Position numbers and translations under genes: made by a program
From: Candidatus Pelagibacter communis
GTDB taxonomy: Bacteria; Pseudomonadota; Alphaproteobacteria; Pelagibacterales; Pelagibacteraceae
Direction of reading: 5' to 3'
NCBI RefSeq assembly: GCF_001179965.1
Contig: NZ_CVSH01000038.1
Coordinates: 1-64,000, forward strand
Length of the DNA: 64,000 nt
Part shown: piece by piece, positions 48,876-58,053 of the stretch
Numbering within the stretch: position 1 is the stretch's first letter
How the letters are laid out: each line of letters begins with the position of its first letter
Notes under the pieces: generated by a model
What the model saw: the letters and a program-made list of their open reading frames with translations, nothing else
What the model was told of the DNA's origin: nothing
Databases searched by the model: none

Positions 48876-50220
48876 AATTTTAATTATAGACGATAATCCT
48901 GATATAAGAAATATATTAAACGATTTAATTAAAGATGCTGGTTATAAAACAAGAGTTGCTGCTAATTATAATCAGGCACTAATTGAGATTGATAAAAAAT
49001 TACCAGATGTTGCTATTATAGACGTAAAACTTGATAAGGGTGACAATGATGGAATTGAACTTTTATCACATATTAAAAAAAAGAATAAAGATATACCAGT
49101 TATAATTATCTCGGGACATGCTAATATTGAGATGGCAATAAAATCTCTTAAATCTGGCGCTTTTGAATTTATTCAAAAACCTTTTGATCAGGAGAGATTA
49201 TTAAATTTTGTCAAAAGAGCTGTAGAAAATTATGATCTTAAAAAAGAAAATCAAGAATTGCAGACAAAATTATTTCACTCCTTTGACTTAGTTGGATCTA
49301 GCCAGAATATAACAAAAATTAATGAACAAATTAAAAAACTTGCTCTTACCGATAGTAGAATATTTATAAATGGTCCTACTGGATCCGGAAAAGAACTTAT
49401 CGCTAGAAAAATTCATAAACAATCCAAAAGACGCAATGGTCCTTTTATAATTCTGAATGGTGCTTTATTAGATGTAAAAAAATATGAGCAGGAATTATTT
49501 GGTGAAGAAAGAAACGATGGTTCTATTTTGTATGGAGCATTAGAAAAAGCTACCGGTGGTTTATTACTTATAGATGAGGTATCGGAAATACCATTGGAAA
49601 CTCAATCAAAAATTTTAAGGGTTCTTACCGACCAAAAATTTAAAAGGATCAATGGTAATCATGATATTAAGGTAGATGTTAGAATAATTTGTTCCTCGGC
49701 CAAAGATATCAAAATGGAGATTAACAACGGTAATTTTAGAGAAGATTTATTTCACAGATTAAATGTTTTTCAAATTGACATAGAGCCGTTAAACAAAAGG
49801 GTACAAGATATTCCATTATTAGTTGAGTATTTTTCAAAAAAAATATCAAATATTTATAATTTGAAAGAATTTCATATCAATCCTGATAATCATTACTTAA
49901 TTGATTATTCATGGCCAGGCAATGTGCGAGAATTAAGAAATTTGATTGAGAGAATTGCTATATTGGCTCCAGATACATCAGAGAAGGTTTCAAACATTAT
50001 AAAAGAGTCGCTAAAGGTTCAGTCATACGAAATAGCTAAACCTGAAAAGACTTTGTCGATACCATTAAAAGAGGCGAGGGAAAATTTTGAAAAAGAGTAT
50101 TTAACAACACAGTTAAAAAAATTTGGTGGAAATGTATCAAAAATGGCTAAGTTTATTGGTATGGAAAGGTCAGCACTCCATAGAAAACTTAAAGGCCTAA
50201 ATATCAAAGACCTTAATTAA
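48865..50220 (+). CDS. ntrX: NtrX-type response regulator
   Basis: Response regulator for NtrY. The receiver domain has phospho-acceptor Asp53 (IIDVKLD). An AAA+ domain follows with Walker A GPTGSGKE (170-177), Walker B LLLIDE (233-238) and a Fis-type DNA-binding helix-turn-helix at the C-terminus (FGGNVSKMAKFIGMERSALHRKLKGL). In the loop after ELFGEE the GAFTGA motif needed to contact sigma-54 is replaced by RNDGSILYGAL, so it should act without sigma-54, as proposed for other alphaproteobacterial NtrX. It overlaps ntrY by 11 bases. Confidence 0.94.
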   Translation: MSTEILIIDDNPDIRNILNDLIKDAGYKTRVAANYNQALIEIDKKLPDVAIIDVKLDKGDNDGIELLSHIKKKNKDIPVIIISGHANIEMAIKSLKSGAFEFIQKPFDQERLLNFVKRAVENYDLKKENQELQTKLFHSFDLVGSSQNITKINEQIKKLALTDSRIFINGPTGSGKELIARKIHKQSKRRNGPFIILNGALLDVKKYEQELFGEERNDGSILYGALEKATGGLLLIDEVSEIPLETQSKILRVLTDQKFKRINGNHDIKVDVRIICSSAKDIKMEINNGNFREDLFHRLNVFQIDIEPLNKRVQDIPLLVEYFSKKISNIYNLKEFHINPDNHYLIDYSWPGNVRELRNLIERIAILAPDTSEKVSNIIKESLKVQSYEIAKPEKTLSIPLKEARENFEKEYLTTQLKKFGGNVSKMAKFIGMERSALHRKLKGLNIKDLN

Positions 50221-51593
50221 TGAATATAATAATTTGTGGCGCTGGAAGAGTGGGTTTTACTATTGCTAAATTATTGAGTGAGCAAAAACATTCAATAACT
50301 GTTATTGATCAATCGAGCGAGGATATAGAAAAAATCAAGGATAGTCTTGATGTAAACGCCATAGTTGGAAAAGCTACTTATCCATCAATTCTAGAAAAAG
50401 CAAATGCTTCAGATGCAGATATGATAATTGCAGTAACAAGAAATGACGAAATCAATATGTTAATATGTCAAATTGCTTATACAGTATTTAAAATAAATAA
50501 AAAAATCGCAAGAATTAGATCACAATACTATTTAGACCCCAAATTTTCGAAAATATATAGTAAAGAAAATTTGCCAATCGATGTGATCATTTCCCCAGAA
50601 CTTGAAATTGCAAAATCCCTGCAAAGAAAACTAGAGGCACCAGGCGCACTAGATAATATTCCATTTGCAGAAAATAAGATAAGACTTTTAGAAATATTAA
50701 TAAATACAGATTGCCCAATTCAAGGTATTAAACTCAACGAATTGACTAAAAAATTTCCCGATTTAGAGGCAAATATCTTAGGTGTCATTAGAAATAACAA
50801 GTTTGTTATTTTAAAAAAAAATGATGTTATGCAAATAAATGACAAGGCTTATGTAATAATAAACTCGTCTCAAATGGCAAAAACATTAATTGCTTTTGGT
50901 CATAACGAAAAAATTTCAAATAAAATATTAATAATCGGTGGAGGTAATATAGGATTTAATCTAGCCAAAAATATAGAAAAATCGTTTGAGTCTGCTCGAA
51001 TAAAAATTATAGAAAAAGATAAAACTCGAGCTGAATTTATAGCAAATGAATTAAACAACACAATTATAATTAATGGTAATGGTTTGGATGAAGATGTTTT
51101 ATCAGAAGCTAATCTTGAAGAAGTCGAAACTGTTTTAGCTCTTACAAATGACGATGAGGATAATTTAATGGTAAGTGTTCTTGTTGAGAAATTTGCTAAA
51201 GAAAAAAGAACAATGGCTTTAATAAATAAACCTAATTATACGTTATTACAATCGTCTTTAAAAATAAATGACCTTGTAGATCCAAGGATGAGTACGGTTT
51301 CAAGTATTTTAAAACATGTTCATAAAGGTACCATAGAGACAGCATACAGTATTCTAAATGGTGAATATGAAGTTATAGAAGCTGAGATTATTGAAACTTC
51401 AGAGTTAATAAATAAAGAACTTAAAAATGCAAATCTTCCAGAAGAAATTAGAATAGGAGCTATACTAAGAGGTAAAGATATTATTATACCAAGATCAAAC
51501 TTTATTTTTCAAAAGGATGATACAGTAGTTTTTTTAGCAAAAAATGATCAAATACAAACAGTAGAAAACATGTTTCGTATCAGTGCAATTTAA
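50220..51593 (+). CDS. trkA: Trk potassium uptake regulatory protein TrkA
   Basis: Cytoplasmic NAD-binding subunit gating the Trk potassium channel. The 457-aa protein contains two RCK units. The first starts with IICGAGRVGFTIAKLL and the second with LIIGGGNIGFNLAKNI near residue 238. Each is followed by a TrkA_C-type subdomain (GVIRNNKFVI and GAILRGKDIIIP). It is adjacent to ntrX, as in many Alphaproteobacteria, and to trkH. Confidence 0.96.
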   Translation: MNIIICGAGRVGFTIAKLLSEQKHSITVIDQSSEDIEKIKDSLDVNAIVGKATYPSILEKANASDADMIIAVTRNDEINMLICQIAYTVFKINKKIARIRSQYYLDPKFSKIYSKENLPIDVIISPELEIAKSLQRKLEAPGALDNIPFAENKIRLLEILINTDCPIQGIKLNELTKKFPDLEANILGVIRNNKFVILKKNDVMQINDKAYVIINSSQMAKTLIAFGHNEKISNKILIIGGGNIGFNLAKNIEKSFESARIKIIEKDKTRAEFIANELNNTIIINGNGLDEDVLSEANLEEVETVLALTNDDEDNLMVSVLVEKFAKEKRTMALINKPNYTLLQSSLKINDLVDPRMSTVSSILKHVHKGTIETAYSILNGEYEVIEAEIIETSELINKELKNANLPEEIRIGAILRGKDIIIPRSNFIFQKDDTVVFLAKNDQIQTVENMFRISAI

Positions 51594-51599
51594 ATACTG

Positions 51600-53006
51600 A
51601 TGTATCAATTCAATATTTATTACTTAAGATTTTTTACAACAATAATTTCTATATTATGTTTTTTTAATATTTTATATTCTTATTATTTTAATTTATATCT
51701 TAATATAGATGCATATTTTTATACTTTTTTAATCTCTTTAATACCATTACTGAGCTTTTTGATAAAATCCTCTGATGTAAAAAAAGTATCTATATATTAT
51801 AAAATACAAACAGTAATTTTGGGTTATTTTACATTACCAGTTATAATTGCACTTCCATACTACCTAAGTATTTACAACATATCTTTTATAGACGCATATT
51901 TTGAGTCAATCTCAGGTTTTACTTCTACTGGATTTACAATTTTTGAAAATATAAAACATCTTGATGAAAGTATTATAATATGGAGATCATCTTCACAATG
52001 GATTGGTGGGTTATATTTTCTTTTTTCCATACTTTTGTTAATTGATATATTTGATGATAATTTAAAAAAAACTATTACAAATTTTTTATCTTTTAACTCA
52101 TCTGAAATTTTTAAACAATTTTCTAAAATACTTATATTCTATATTTTACTGACTTTAATTATTTTTTTTATATATAATATTTTTGAATTTAGGTCCTTCA
52201 TTTCACTAAATCTTGCATTATCAGTAATTTCTTCAGGCGGTTTTTTACCAACTAATAATCTCTCTTCAATTCTAAATAATGAACTAAAAATTAATTTATT
52301 TTCTTTAACTTTGTTAATATCTTTTTTTGGATTGTTTTTTTTGTATAATGTTTTTTTAATAAAAAATAAGGGCTTAAAATCGATACAAGAAGATCTTTAC
52401 CTGTTATTTTATTTATTATTTGTTTACTCAATTTTCTTTATTTTTTCAGATAAAAATATTGACTTTAATTATCTTTTTTTAGCCATATCAAGTAGTGTTT
52501 CAAATGTAGGTATTTCTCTTGAAAAAACTCCACAAAAATTTGCATTTATATTTTTGTTATTAATAATAGTTGGAGGATCCTTTTTTTCAACTAGCTCTGG
52601 ATTAAGATTTGTTAAAATATATTCTCTTATAAAATTTTCCATTAACGAGCTTATTTCTCATTCAAAACCTAAAAATATATTTCTAAATAAATTAGCTTTT
52701 AGTGATAAAAATATGAATTTAGATGACTTTTATAAATACTTTTTAACAATTATAATTTTTATAATCTCGCTTATTATTCTTTCTAGCATACTTTCAATTA
52801 TGGGCCTTTCTATTGACGAGGCATTTAAATTATCAATTTTAACCCTCATGAATACAGTCAATTCTACTATGACAGGCTTGCCAAATTTTAATTTTCAAGA
52901 AATAAACCATATTTCAAAATATAGTCTTATTTTATTTATGATTATCGGCAGGGTTGAATTAATTACAATACTAATTCTTTGCAAAAAATTCTTCTTTAAA
53001 AACTAA
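51600..53006 (+). CDS. trkH: Trk potassium uptake protein TrkH
   Basis: Pore-forming subunit for potassium uptake. The 468-aa polytopic protein has the four pore-loop repeats typical of Trk/Ktr channels, including SGFTSTGFTIF, ISSGGFLPTNN, SSVSNVGIS and NSTMTGLPNF. It also has WRSSSQWIGGLYFLF and GGSFFSTSSGLRFVKIY. It is 6 bases downstream of trkA. Nothing but a short A+T-rich gap separates it from tRNA-Arg. Confidence 0.94.
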   Translation: MYQFNIYYLRFFTTIISILCFFNILYSYYFNLYLNIDAYFYTFLISLIPLLSFLIKSSDVKKVSIYYKIQTVILGYFTLPVIIALPYYLSIYNISFIDAYFESISGFTSTGFTIFENIKHLDESIIIWRSSSQWIGGLYFLFSILLLIDIFDDNLKKTITNFLSFNSSEIFKQFSKILIFYILLTLIIFFIYNIFEFRSFISLNLALSVISSGGFLPTNNLSSILNNELKINLFSLTLLISFFGLFFLYNVFLIKNKGLKSIQEDLYLLFYLLFVYSIFFIFSDKNIDFNYLFLAISSSVSNVGISLEKTPQKFAFIFLLLIIVGGSFFSTSSGLRFVKIYSLIKFSINELISHSKPKNIFLNKLAFSDKNMNLDDFYKYFLTIIIFIISLIILSSILSIMGLSIDEAFKLSILTLMNTVNSTMTGLPNFNFQEINHISKYSLILFMIIGRVELITILILCKKFFFKN

Positions 53007-53035
53007 TTTAATAATATAAGTAAACATATAAAAAT

Positions 53036-53112
53036 GCGCCCTTAGCTCAGCTGGATAGAGCAACGGTTTTCTAAACCGTGGGTCGGAGGTTCGAATCCTT
53101 CAGGGCGCGCCA
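53036..53112 (+). tRNA. tRNA-Arg (anticodon TCT)
   Basis: A 77-base cloverleaf with CCA encoded. The acceptor stem GCGCCCT pairs with AGGGCGC. The anticodon stem ACGGT/ACCGT (53065-53069, 53077-53081) encloses loop TTTCTAA, giving anticodon TCT at 53072-53074. The T arm has GGTTCGAATCC. It reads AGA and AGG codons, the dominant arginine codons in this window. No clear terminator follows; AGATTTTAATCT plus a T-run at about 53150-53170 is a weak candidate. Confidence 0.97.
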
Positions 53113-53171
53113 TATTGAGCCATATTCATCAAAAATATTATAAAATTTGAGATTTTAATCTAAGTTTTTTA

Positions 53172-53200
53172 TTGATGAGATTTCTAGATCGTGCTTAAAT
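53172..53200 (+). promoter_or_regulatory. Candidate aapJ promoter
   Basis: TTGATG (53172-53177), a 17-base spacer and TTAAAT (53195-53200) match a sigma-70 type promoter reasonably well. A transcript starting near 53207 would carry a leader of roughly 60 bases. Its position in the 153-base gap between tRNA-Arg and aapJ makes it the most likely promoter for the importer, but A+T richness means chance matches are common. Confidence 0.35.
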
Positions 53201-53244
53201 ATTACTTATTCAAAAGTAATTTTGAATTATTTGTTAACAAATAA
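53201..53244 (+). promoter_or_regulatory. Tandem inverted repeats in the aapJ leader
   Basis: Two inverted repeats precede aapJ. ATTACTT (53201-53207) pairs with AAGTAAT (53214-53220), a 7-bp stem with a 6-base loop. Next, TTATTTGTTAACAAATAA (53227-53244) is a perfect 18-bp palindrome ending 21 bases before the ATG at 53266, just ahead of the Shine-Dalgarno AAAGGAAG. They could be a protein operator, RNA stems that stabilise the messenger, or a translation control element; sequence alone does not decide. Confidence 0.45.
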
Positions 53245-53265
53245 ACTTAAAACAAAAGGAAGAAT

Positions 53266-54303
53266 ATGTTTAAAGTAATAAAAAAATTGACTTCTTTCGT
53301 AGCAATGGTTGCAGTGCTTTTTGCATTTACAACAGAAGCTATGGCAAAGAAATCAAAAACACTTAAAAACACACAGAAGAAAGGTTTTGTTAGATGTGGT
53401 GTTTCTCAAGGTCTTCCAGGATTTTCAAATGCTGATGCATCTGGAAACTGGACTGGTATTGACGTTGATGTATGTAGAGCGGTAGCTGCTGCAGTACTAG
53501 GTGATGCAAACAAAGTTAAGTTTACACCATTAAGTGCTAAAGAAAGATTTACAGCTTTAACATCTGGTGAGATTGATATCTTATCAAGAAATACTACTTG
53601 GACACTTTCTAGAGATGCTGACATTGGTCTTACTTTCGTAGGTGTAAACTTTTACGATGGTCAAGGTTTCATGGTTAGAAAAAGCTCAGGAATAACTTCT
53701 ACGAGCCAATTCAAAAACGGTATCTCAGCTTGTACAAACATTGGTACAACAACAGAGCTTAATATGAGAGACTTCTTTAATTCAAGAGGAATTTCTTACG
53801 AGCCAGTAGCTTTTGAAAAAGCTGACGAGGTTGTTGCAGCTTATGATGCAGGAAGATGTGATACTTATACAACTGATAAATCAGGTTTAGCAGCTCAAAG
53901 AACTAAGATGAAAAACCCAGATGAACACATTGTATTACCAGAAACTATTTCTAAAGAACCTTTAGGACCAGTTGTAAGACAAGGTGATTCTGTTTGGGAA
54001 GACATTGTAAGATGGTCTTTGAACACTATGATAGAAGCAGAGGAGTATGGAATTACTTCTGCAAATGCTGATTCTATGAAAACTTCTGATAACCCAGCAA
54101 TTAAGAGACTTGTTGGCGCAGAAGGTGAAATGGGTGCTGCATTTGGCTTAGATAATGAGTGGAACCTAAGAATTATCAAGCAAGTTGGTAACTATGGTGA
54201 AAGCTATAAAAGAAATATAGCTGATACTGGTATTTTACCTGACAGAGGTCCAAACCAATTATGGACTAAAGGCGGAATACTTTACGTACCACCATCAAGA
54301 TAA
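53266..54303 (+). CDS. aapJ: General L-amino acid ABC transporter substrate-binding protein
   Basis: Periplasmic binding protein for a broad-range amino-acid importer of the Aap/YhdW type. A signal peptide (about residues 1-27, ending MAVL...EAMA) precedes the mature domain. GFVRCGVSQGLPGFSNADASGNWTG and DVDVCRAVAAAVLGD are family blocks; LTSGEIDILSRNTTWTLSRD and DNEWNLRIIKQVGNYGE are others. Length is 345 aa. The codons look less A+T-biased than neighbours and the Shine-Dalgarno is strong, suggesting high expression. A strong terminator follows before the permease genes. Confidence 0.96.
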   Translation: MFKVIKKLTSFVAMVAVLFAFTTEAMAKKSKTLKNTQKKGFVRCGVSQGLPGFSNADASGNWTGIDVDVCRAVAAAVLGDANKVKFTPLSAKERFTALTSGEIDILSRNTTWTLSRDADIGLTFVGVNFYDGQGFMVRKSSGITSTSQFKNGISACTNIGTTTELNMRDFFNSRGISYEPVAFEKADEVVAAYDAGRCDTYTTDKSGLAAQRTKMKNPDEHIVLPETISKEPLGPVVRQGDSVWEDIVRWSLNTMIEAEEYGITSANADSMKTSDNPAIKRLVGAEGEMGAAFGLDNEWNLRIIKQVGNYGESYKRNIADTGILPDRGPNQLWTKGGILYVPPSR

Positions 54304-54322
54304 TCGTTATCTTATATGATTT

Positions 54323-54355
54323 AAAAAGGGCTAGATTTATCTAGCCCTTTTTTTT
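54323..54355 (+). terminator. Intrinsic terminator between aapJ and aapQ
   Basis: AAAAAGGGCTAGA (54323-54335) pairs fully with TCTAGCCCTTTTT (54340-54352), giving a 13-bp stem with a TTTA loop, and the 3' arm runs into a continuous T tract. It lies 20 bases after the aapJ stop and ahead of aapQ at 54368. It probably ends most transcripts after aapJ, leaving a smaller amount of permease and ATPase mRNA. It may also protect the aapJ messenger from 3' decay. Confidence 0.9.
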
Positions 54356-54367
54356 ATATTCCCCAAA

Positions 54368-55519
54368 ATGAATAATAAAATTAAACGTATTATACCTCAA
54401 TTACTCACAATCCTTTTTGTTGTCTTTGTATTTGGTTTTTTCACATTTAATGCACAAGTTAACATGGATAATCGAGGCATTGATTTTGGCTTTGGTTTTT
54501 TGAAACAAGAAGCCTCATTTGATATGCAATTTACGCTGCTTGATTATGATGGGCAGGACTCTTATCTTTGGGCTTACGTTGTTGCTTTATTAAATACTTT
54601 ATTAGTTTCATTTTTAGGAATAATTTTTTGTACAATTTTGGGTGTGATCATAGGTGTTGCAAGGCTATCTAGTAATTATCTAATAAGAAACTCTGCTGCA
54701 TGGTATGTAGAATTTTTTAGAAATATACCTTTATTATTACAAATCTTTTTTTGGTATTACGCTGCTTTAAGAGCATTACCTTTACCAGAAGGTGCTGAAC
54801 CTTGGTTTGGTGTCACTTATATGACAATAAAAGGATACTACATTCCTGCAATGATATGGCAAAATTTAAATATATTTATGTATTGTCTAATTGCTGCAGT
54901 CGTATCAATAGTATTCATAAGAATATATGCAAAAAAACTACAAGAAAAAGAGGGAAAACAATTACCTCTTATATATATAAGTTTAGCAATTTTAATTATT
55001 TTACCTGGCTTATCTTTTTTAGTTGGAGGAGTGACTTTAAATTTTGAAATACCTGTTTTAAAACAACTTGCAACAACATCTTATATTTATGAAGGTGGTG
55101 TTAGATTGCCACCAGAACTTATCGCTTTGGTCTTAGCTCTTTCATTATACACTTCAACATTTGTTGCTGAGTGTGTAAGAGCAGGAATTCAGGGTATAAG
55201 CAAAGGTCAAAAAGAAGCAGCGGCCTCAGTAGGATTAACACCTAATCAAATATTAAAACTAATTATAATGCCTCAAGCATTAAGAATTATAATTCCGCCA
55301 ACAACCAATCAGTATTTAAATTTAACTAAAAATTCATCATTAGCAGCTGCAATCGCATATCCAGACTTAGTACTAGTATTTGCTGGAACTGCATTAATGC
55401 AAACAGGTAAAGCAATTGAAATTGTTGGAATTACAATGCTTACTTATCTTTCCATTAGTCTTGCAATAGCCGCACTAATGAACTGGTATAACAAAAAAAT
55501 TGAGATTAAGGAAAAATAA
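54368..55519 (+). CDS. aapQ: General L-amino acid ABC transporter permease AapQ
   Basis: Inner-membrane permease of the Aap importer. The 383-aa polytopic protein has the N-terminal Aap-type extension, the paired segment VEFFRNIPLLLQIFFWY, and the EAA-loop region AECVRAGIQGISKGQKEAAASVGLTPNQILKLIIMPQALRIIIPP in consecutive blocks. It follows the terminator after aapJ and shares one base with aapM. Confidence 0.94.
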   Translation: MNNKIKRIIPQLLTILFVVFVFGFFTFNAQVNMDNRGIDFGFGFLKQEASFDMQFTLLDYDGQDSYLWAYVVALLNTLLVSFLGIIFCTILGVIIGVARLSSNYLIRNSAAWYVEFFRNIPLLLQIFFWYYAALRALPLPEGAEPWFGVTYMTIKGYYIPAMIWQNLNIFMYCLIAAVVSIVFIRIYAKKLQEKEGKQLPLIYISLAILIILPGLSFLVGGVTLNFEIPVLKQLATTSYIYEGGVRLPPELIALVLALSLYTSTFVAECVRAGIQGISKGQKEAAASVGLTPNQILKLIIMPQALRIIIPPTTNQYLNLTKNSSLAAAIAYPDLVLVFAGTALMQTGKAIEIVGITMLTYLSISLAIAALMNWYNKKIEIKEK

Positions 55520-56790
55520 TGAGAAGTATTAGTTTCAATCAAATTCAAAGCAAAAATCCTCTTACAAATATGTATTTAGGATCTTTTCTATTAGCGATAA
55601 GTATTTTTGATGTATTAATATATGCATTCTTTAACACAAATATTTTATCTTTCTTACCTTCAAAACTTAGTACTTTTTTACCGTTAGTTTTAGGTTTTAT
55701 TGGATTAGGCATTATTAGAATGGAATATAGCGGTATAGCTATATTAGATAAATTAAATAAAAACATAAATACAAATAATTTTAATGCATTACTCACTCTT
55801 TTAATAATTTTTGCATTCATTAAAGCTACACCACCATCTTTAAGTTGGATGATATTTGATGCAAACATATCTGGTGATACTAAAGAAGCTTGTACCGGGA
55901 CTGGAGCATGCTGGACATACATTAAAGTATGGTTCAAAAGATTTATGTATGGAATGTATCCCAACGACCTTCATTGGAGAATTAATAGTGCCTTTATATT
56001 AGTTATTGCTCTAGGCTTTGTCGGGTATTTTTTCAAAGAAAACATGAAAAAATACTTAGCTCTATATTACGTTATAATTTATCCAATAATCGCTTTTTTA
56101 ATTATTTATTATTTGATTTCAGGAGGTTCTTTCGGTTTAGTTTGGGTTGAAACTGGGGCTTGGGGAGGCTTATCACTAACATTTATAGTTTCTTTCTTCT
56201 GCTTAATTTTTTGTTTTCCTCTTGGAATGATCTTAGCTCTTGGTAGAAGATCCAATTTGCCAGCTGTTAGATATATCTCCGTTGGTTATATCGAATTTTG
56301 GAGAGGAGTTCCTTTAATTACAGTTCTATTTATGTCCTCAGTAATGTTCCCAATGTTTTTACCAGAAGATTTCTTTATGGATAAACTTGTTAGAGTAATT
56401 ATCGCAATTACTTTATTCGAGGCTGCATATTGTGCTGAAGTTATTAGAGGTGGTTTACAAGCATTGCCAAGAGGCCAGTATGATGCAGCAAAATCCTTAG
56501 GAATGGGATATTGGAAAATGCATATTTTTGTAATATTACCACAAGCTTTAAAATTAGTTATTCCAGGAATAGCGAACACCTTTTTAGCTTTGGTAAAAGA
56601 TACACCATTAATTTTCGTAGTTGGTTTAGCAGAAATTGCAGGTATGCTCGCACTCGCTAAAACAAATCCAAAATGGCTTGGATTTGCAATGGAGGGTTAT
56701 ATATTTGCTGCTATAATTTTCTGGATTATCTGTTATGCTATGAGTAAATATAGTTACAATTTAGAAAATAAATATAAAACTGAAAGATAA
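55519..56790 (+). CDS. aapM: General L-amino acid ABC transporter permease AapM
   Basis: Second permease of the Aap importer. The 423-aa polytopic protein has [20 protein letters not shown] and the EAA region [46 protein letters not shown] in successive blocks. The long N-terminal half with extra helices is characteristic of AapM/YhdY rather than simple polar amino-acid permeases. It starts on the last base of aapQ. Confidence 0.94.
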   Translation: MRSISFNQIQSKNPLTNMYLGSFLLAISIFDVLIYAFFNTNILSFLPSKLSTFLPLVLGFIGLGIIRMEYSGIAILDKLNKNINTNNFNALLTLLIIFAFIKATPPSLSWMIFDANISGDTKEACTGTGACWTYIKVWFKRFMYGMYPNDLHWRINSAFILVIALGFVGYFFKENMKKYLALYYVIIYPIIAFLIIYYLISGGSFGLVWVETGAWGGLSLTFIVSFFCLIFCFPLGMILALGRRSNLPAVRYISVGYIEFWRGVPLITVLFMSSVMFPMFLPEDFFMDKLVRVIIAITLFEAAYCAEVIRGGLQALPRGQYDAAKSLGMGYWKMHIFVILPQALKLVIPGIANTFLALVKDTPLIFVVGLAEIAGMLALAKTNPKWLGFAMEGYIFAAIIFWIICYAMSKYSYNLENKYKTER

Positions 56791-56791
56791 T

Positions 56792-57526
56792 ATGTCTGAT
56801 CCAATCATAAAAATTGAAAATATGAACAAATGGTTTGGTGATTTTCAAGTTTTAAAAAATATTGATTTATCAGTTGAGAAAAATAAAAAAATTGTTGTAT
56901 GCGGTCCATCAGGGTCTGGAAAATCTACTTTGATAAGATGCATTAATAGATTAGAGGAGCATCAAGAAGGAACAATTACTGTCGATGGAACTGAACTTTC
57001 AGAAAATACAAAAAATATTGAAGCAATAAGAGCAGAAGTTGGAATGGTTTTTCAGCAATTTAATTTATTTCCACACTTATCCATATTAGATAATTGCACA
57101 CTTGCGCCTATTTGGGTTAAAAAAATGCCTAAAGCTAAAGCAGAAGAACTAGCACTAGAGCATTTAAATAGAGTACAAATTAGCGATCAGGCACAAAAGT
57201 TTCCTGGACAATTATCTGGAGGCCAACAACAACGTGCTGCAATTGCTAGAGCATTATGCATGGAGCCAAAAATAATGCTATTTGATGAACCTACATCAGC
57301 TTTGGATCCAGAAATGATAAAAGAAGTCTTAGATGCAATGGTAAACCTTGCAAAAGCTGGTATGACCATGATTGTAGTTACTCATGAAATGGGATTTGCT
57401 AAAGAAGTTGCAGATGAAGTAATTTTTATGGATGAAGGAATGATTGTTGAAAAAGCTGAGACCAAAGAATTTTTTGCAAATCCAAAAAACGATAGAACCA
57501 AATTATTTTTAAGTCAGATTTTATAA
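56792..57526 (+). CDS. aapP: General L-amino acid ABC transporter ATP-binding protein AapP
   Basis: ATPase of the Aap importer. The 244-aa protein has Walker [10 protein letters not shown] (residues 38-46), the Q-loop [12 protein letters not shown], signature [15 protein letters not shown], Walker [16 protein letters not shown] and the H-loop VVTHEMGFA. Length is standard for polar amino-acid transport ATPases. It is the last gene of the importer. Confidence 0.97.
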   Translation: MSDPIIKIENMNKWFGDFQVLKNIDLSVEKNKKIVVCGPSGSGKSTLIRCINRLEEHQEGTITVDGTELSENTKNIEAIRAEVGMVFQQFNLFPHLSILDNCTLAPIWVKKMPKAKAEELALEHLNRVQISDQAQKFPGQLSGGQQQRAAIARALCMEPKIMLFDEPTSALDPEMIKEVLDAMVNLAKAGMTMIVVTHEMGFAKEVADEVIFMDEGMIVEKAETKEFFANPKNDRTKLFLSQIL

Positions 57527-57677
57527 CCTTTCTAAATTAGAAAAACCCATAATTTATAAATTTTGATCAGGGTTTTAGGCCCAGAGTCAATAGCAAAAAG
57601 AGCTAAAAAATAATTTTTTTTATACTTGCAATAAGTTTCAGGATAGAGTTCAATTAGCCTTTTTAAGAGGGGTCTTA
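57527..57677 (+). other. Intergenic region between aapP and the XRE regulator
   Basis: The 151-base gap holds TTTCT/AGAAA (57529-57543) and a wider pairing of AAAACCC (57542-57548) with GGGTTTT (57570-57576). A short TAGC/GCTA hairpin followed by an A/T tract may act as a weak aapP terminator. I could not place a convincing promoter. A good Shine-Dalgarno, AGAGGGG, lies at about 57666-57672, six bases before the XRE start. Confidence 0.35.
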
Positions 57678-58049
57678 ATGGAAGATAATTTTAATAAACA
57701 CTTAGGTAATAAACTTAAGCTAAGAAGATTGGCTTTAGGATTAACACAAACAAAAGTCGCAAAAGCAATAAACGTAACATTTCAACAAATTCAAAAATAT
57801 GAAAAAGGTACTAACGGAGTAAGTTCTATAAGATTACTTCAGTTATCTAACTATCTAAAGGTGCCAATCAATTATTTTTTTGAGGATTTCTCAGAATACG
57901 CAATTAATTCTGAAAGAGTTAAAGAAAGTCATTTAACTGTGAACTATAACTTTTTAGTTAAGCTATATTCTGAGCTTACACCAGATCAAAAAATAAAGTT
58001 TGGTAAAAATTTACAAGTATCACAAGTCGGAATTTCAAAGACTGGTTAA
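57678..58049 (+). CDS. XRE-family helix-turn-helix transcriptional regulator
   Basis: A 123-aa single-domain regulator. Residues about 10-68 form a Cro/CI-type helix-turn-helix (LKLRRLALGLTQTKVAKAI, then VTFQQIQKYEKGTNGVSSIRLLQLSNYLKVPINYFF). The remaining 50 residues show no recognised ligand domain. The form resembles the small alphaproteobacterial XRE regulators of about 130 aa. Targets are unknown; the adjacent aap operon is a possibility. It has its own strong ribosome-binding site and precedes two minus-strand tRNA genes. Confidence 0.88.
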   Translation: MEDNFNKHLGNKLKLRRLALGLTQTKVAKAINVTFQQIQKYEKGTNGVSSIRLLQLSNYLKVPINYFFEDFSEYAINSERVKESHLTVNYNFLVKLYSELTPDQKIKFGKNLQVSQVGISKTG

Positions 58050-58053
58050 TTTT

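Noticed and set aside
53109-53126. Duplicated GCCATATT at the 3' end of tRNA-Arg, resembling an integration site
   Set aside because: Only 8 bases, spaced 10 bases apart, with no integrase gene or foreign-looking DNA nearby; chance or a small local duplication.
55545-55964. Open frame of 139 codons on the minus strand inside aapM
   Set aside because: Antisense shadow of the N-terminal membrane region of AapM; no supporting motif.
57529-57576. Possible small RNA or riboswitch between aapP and the XRE gene
   Set aside because: The stems are short or have a 21-base loop, and match no aptamer core I recognise; recorded only as an intergenic region.
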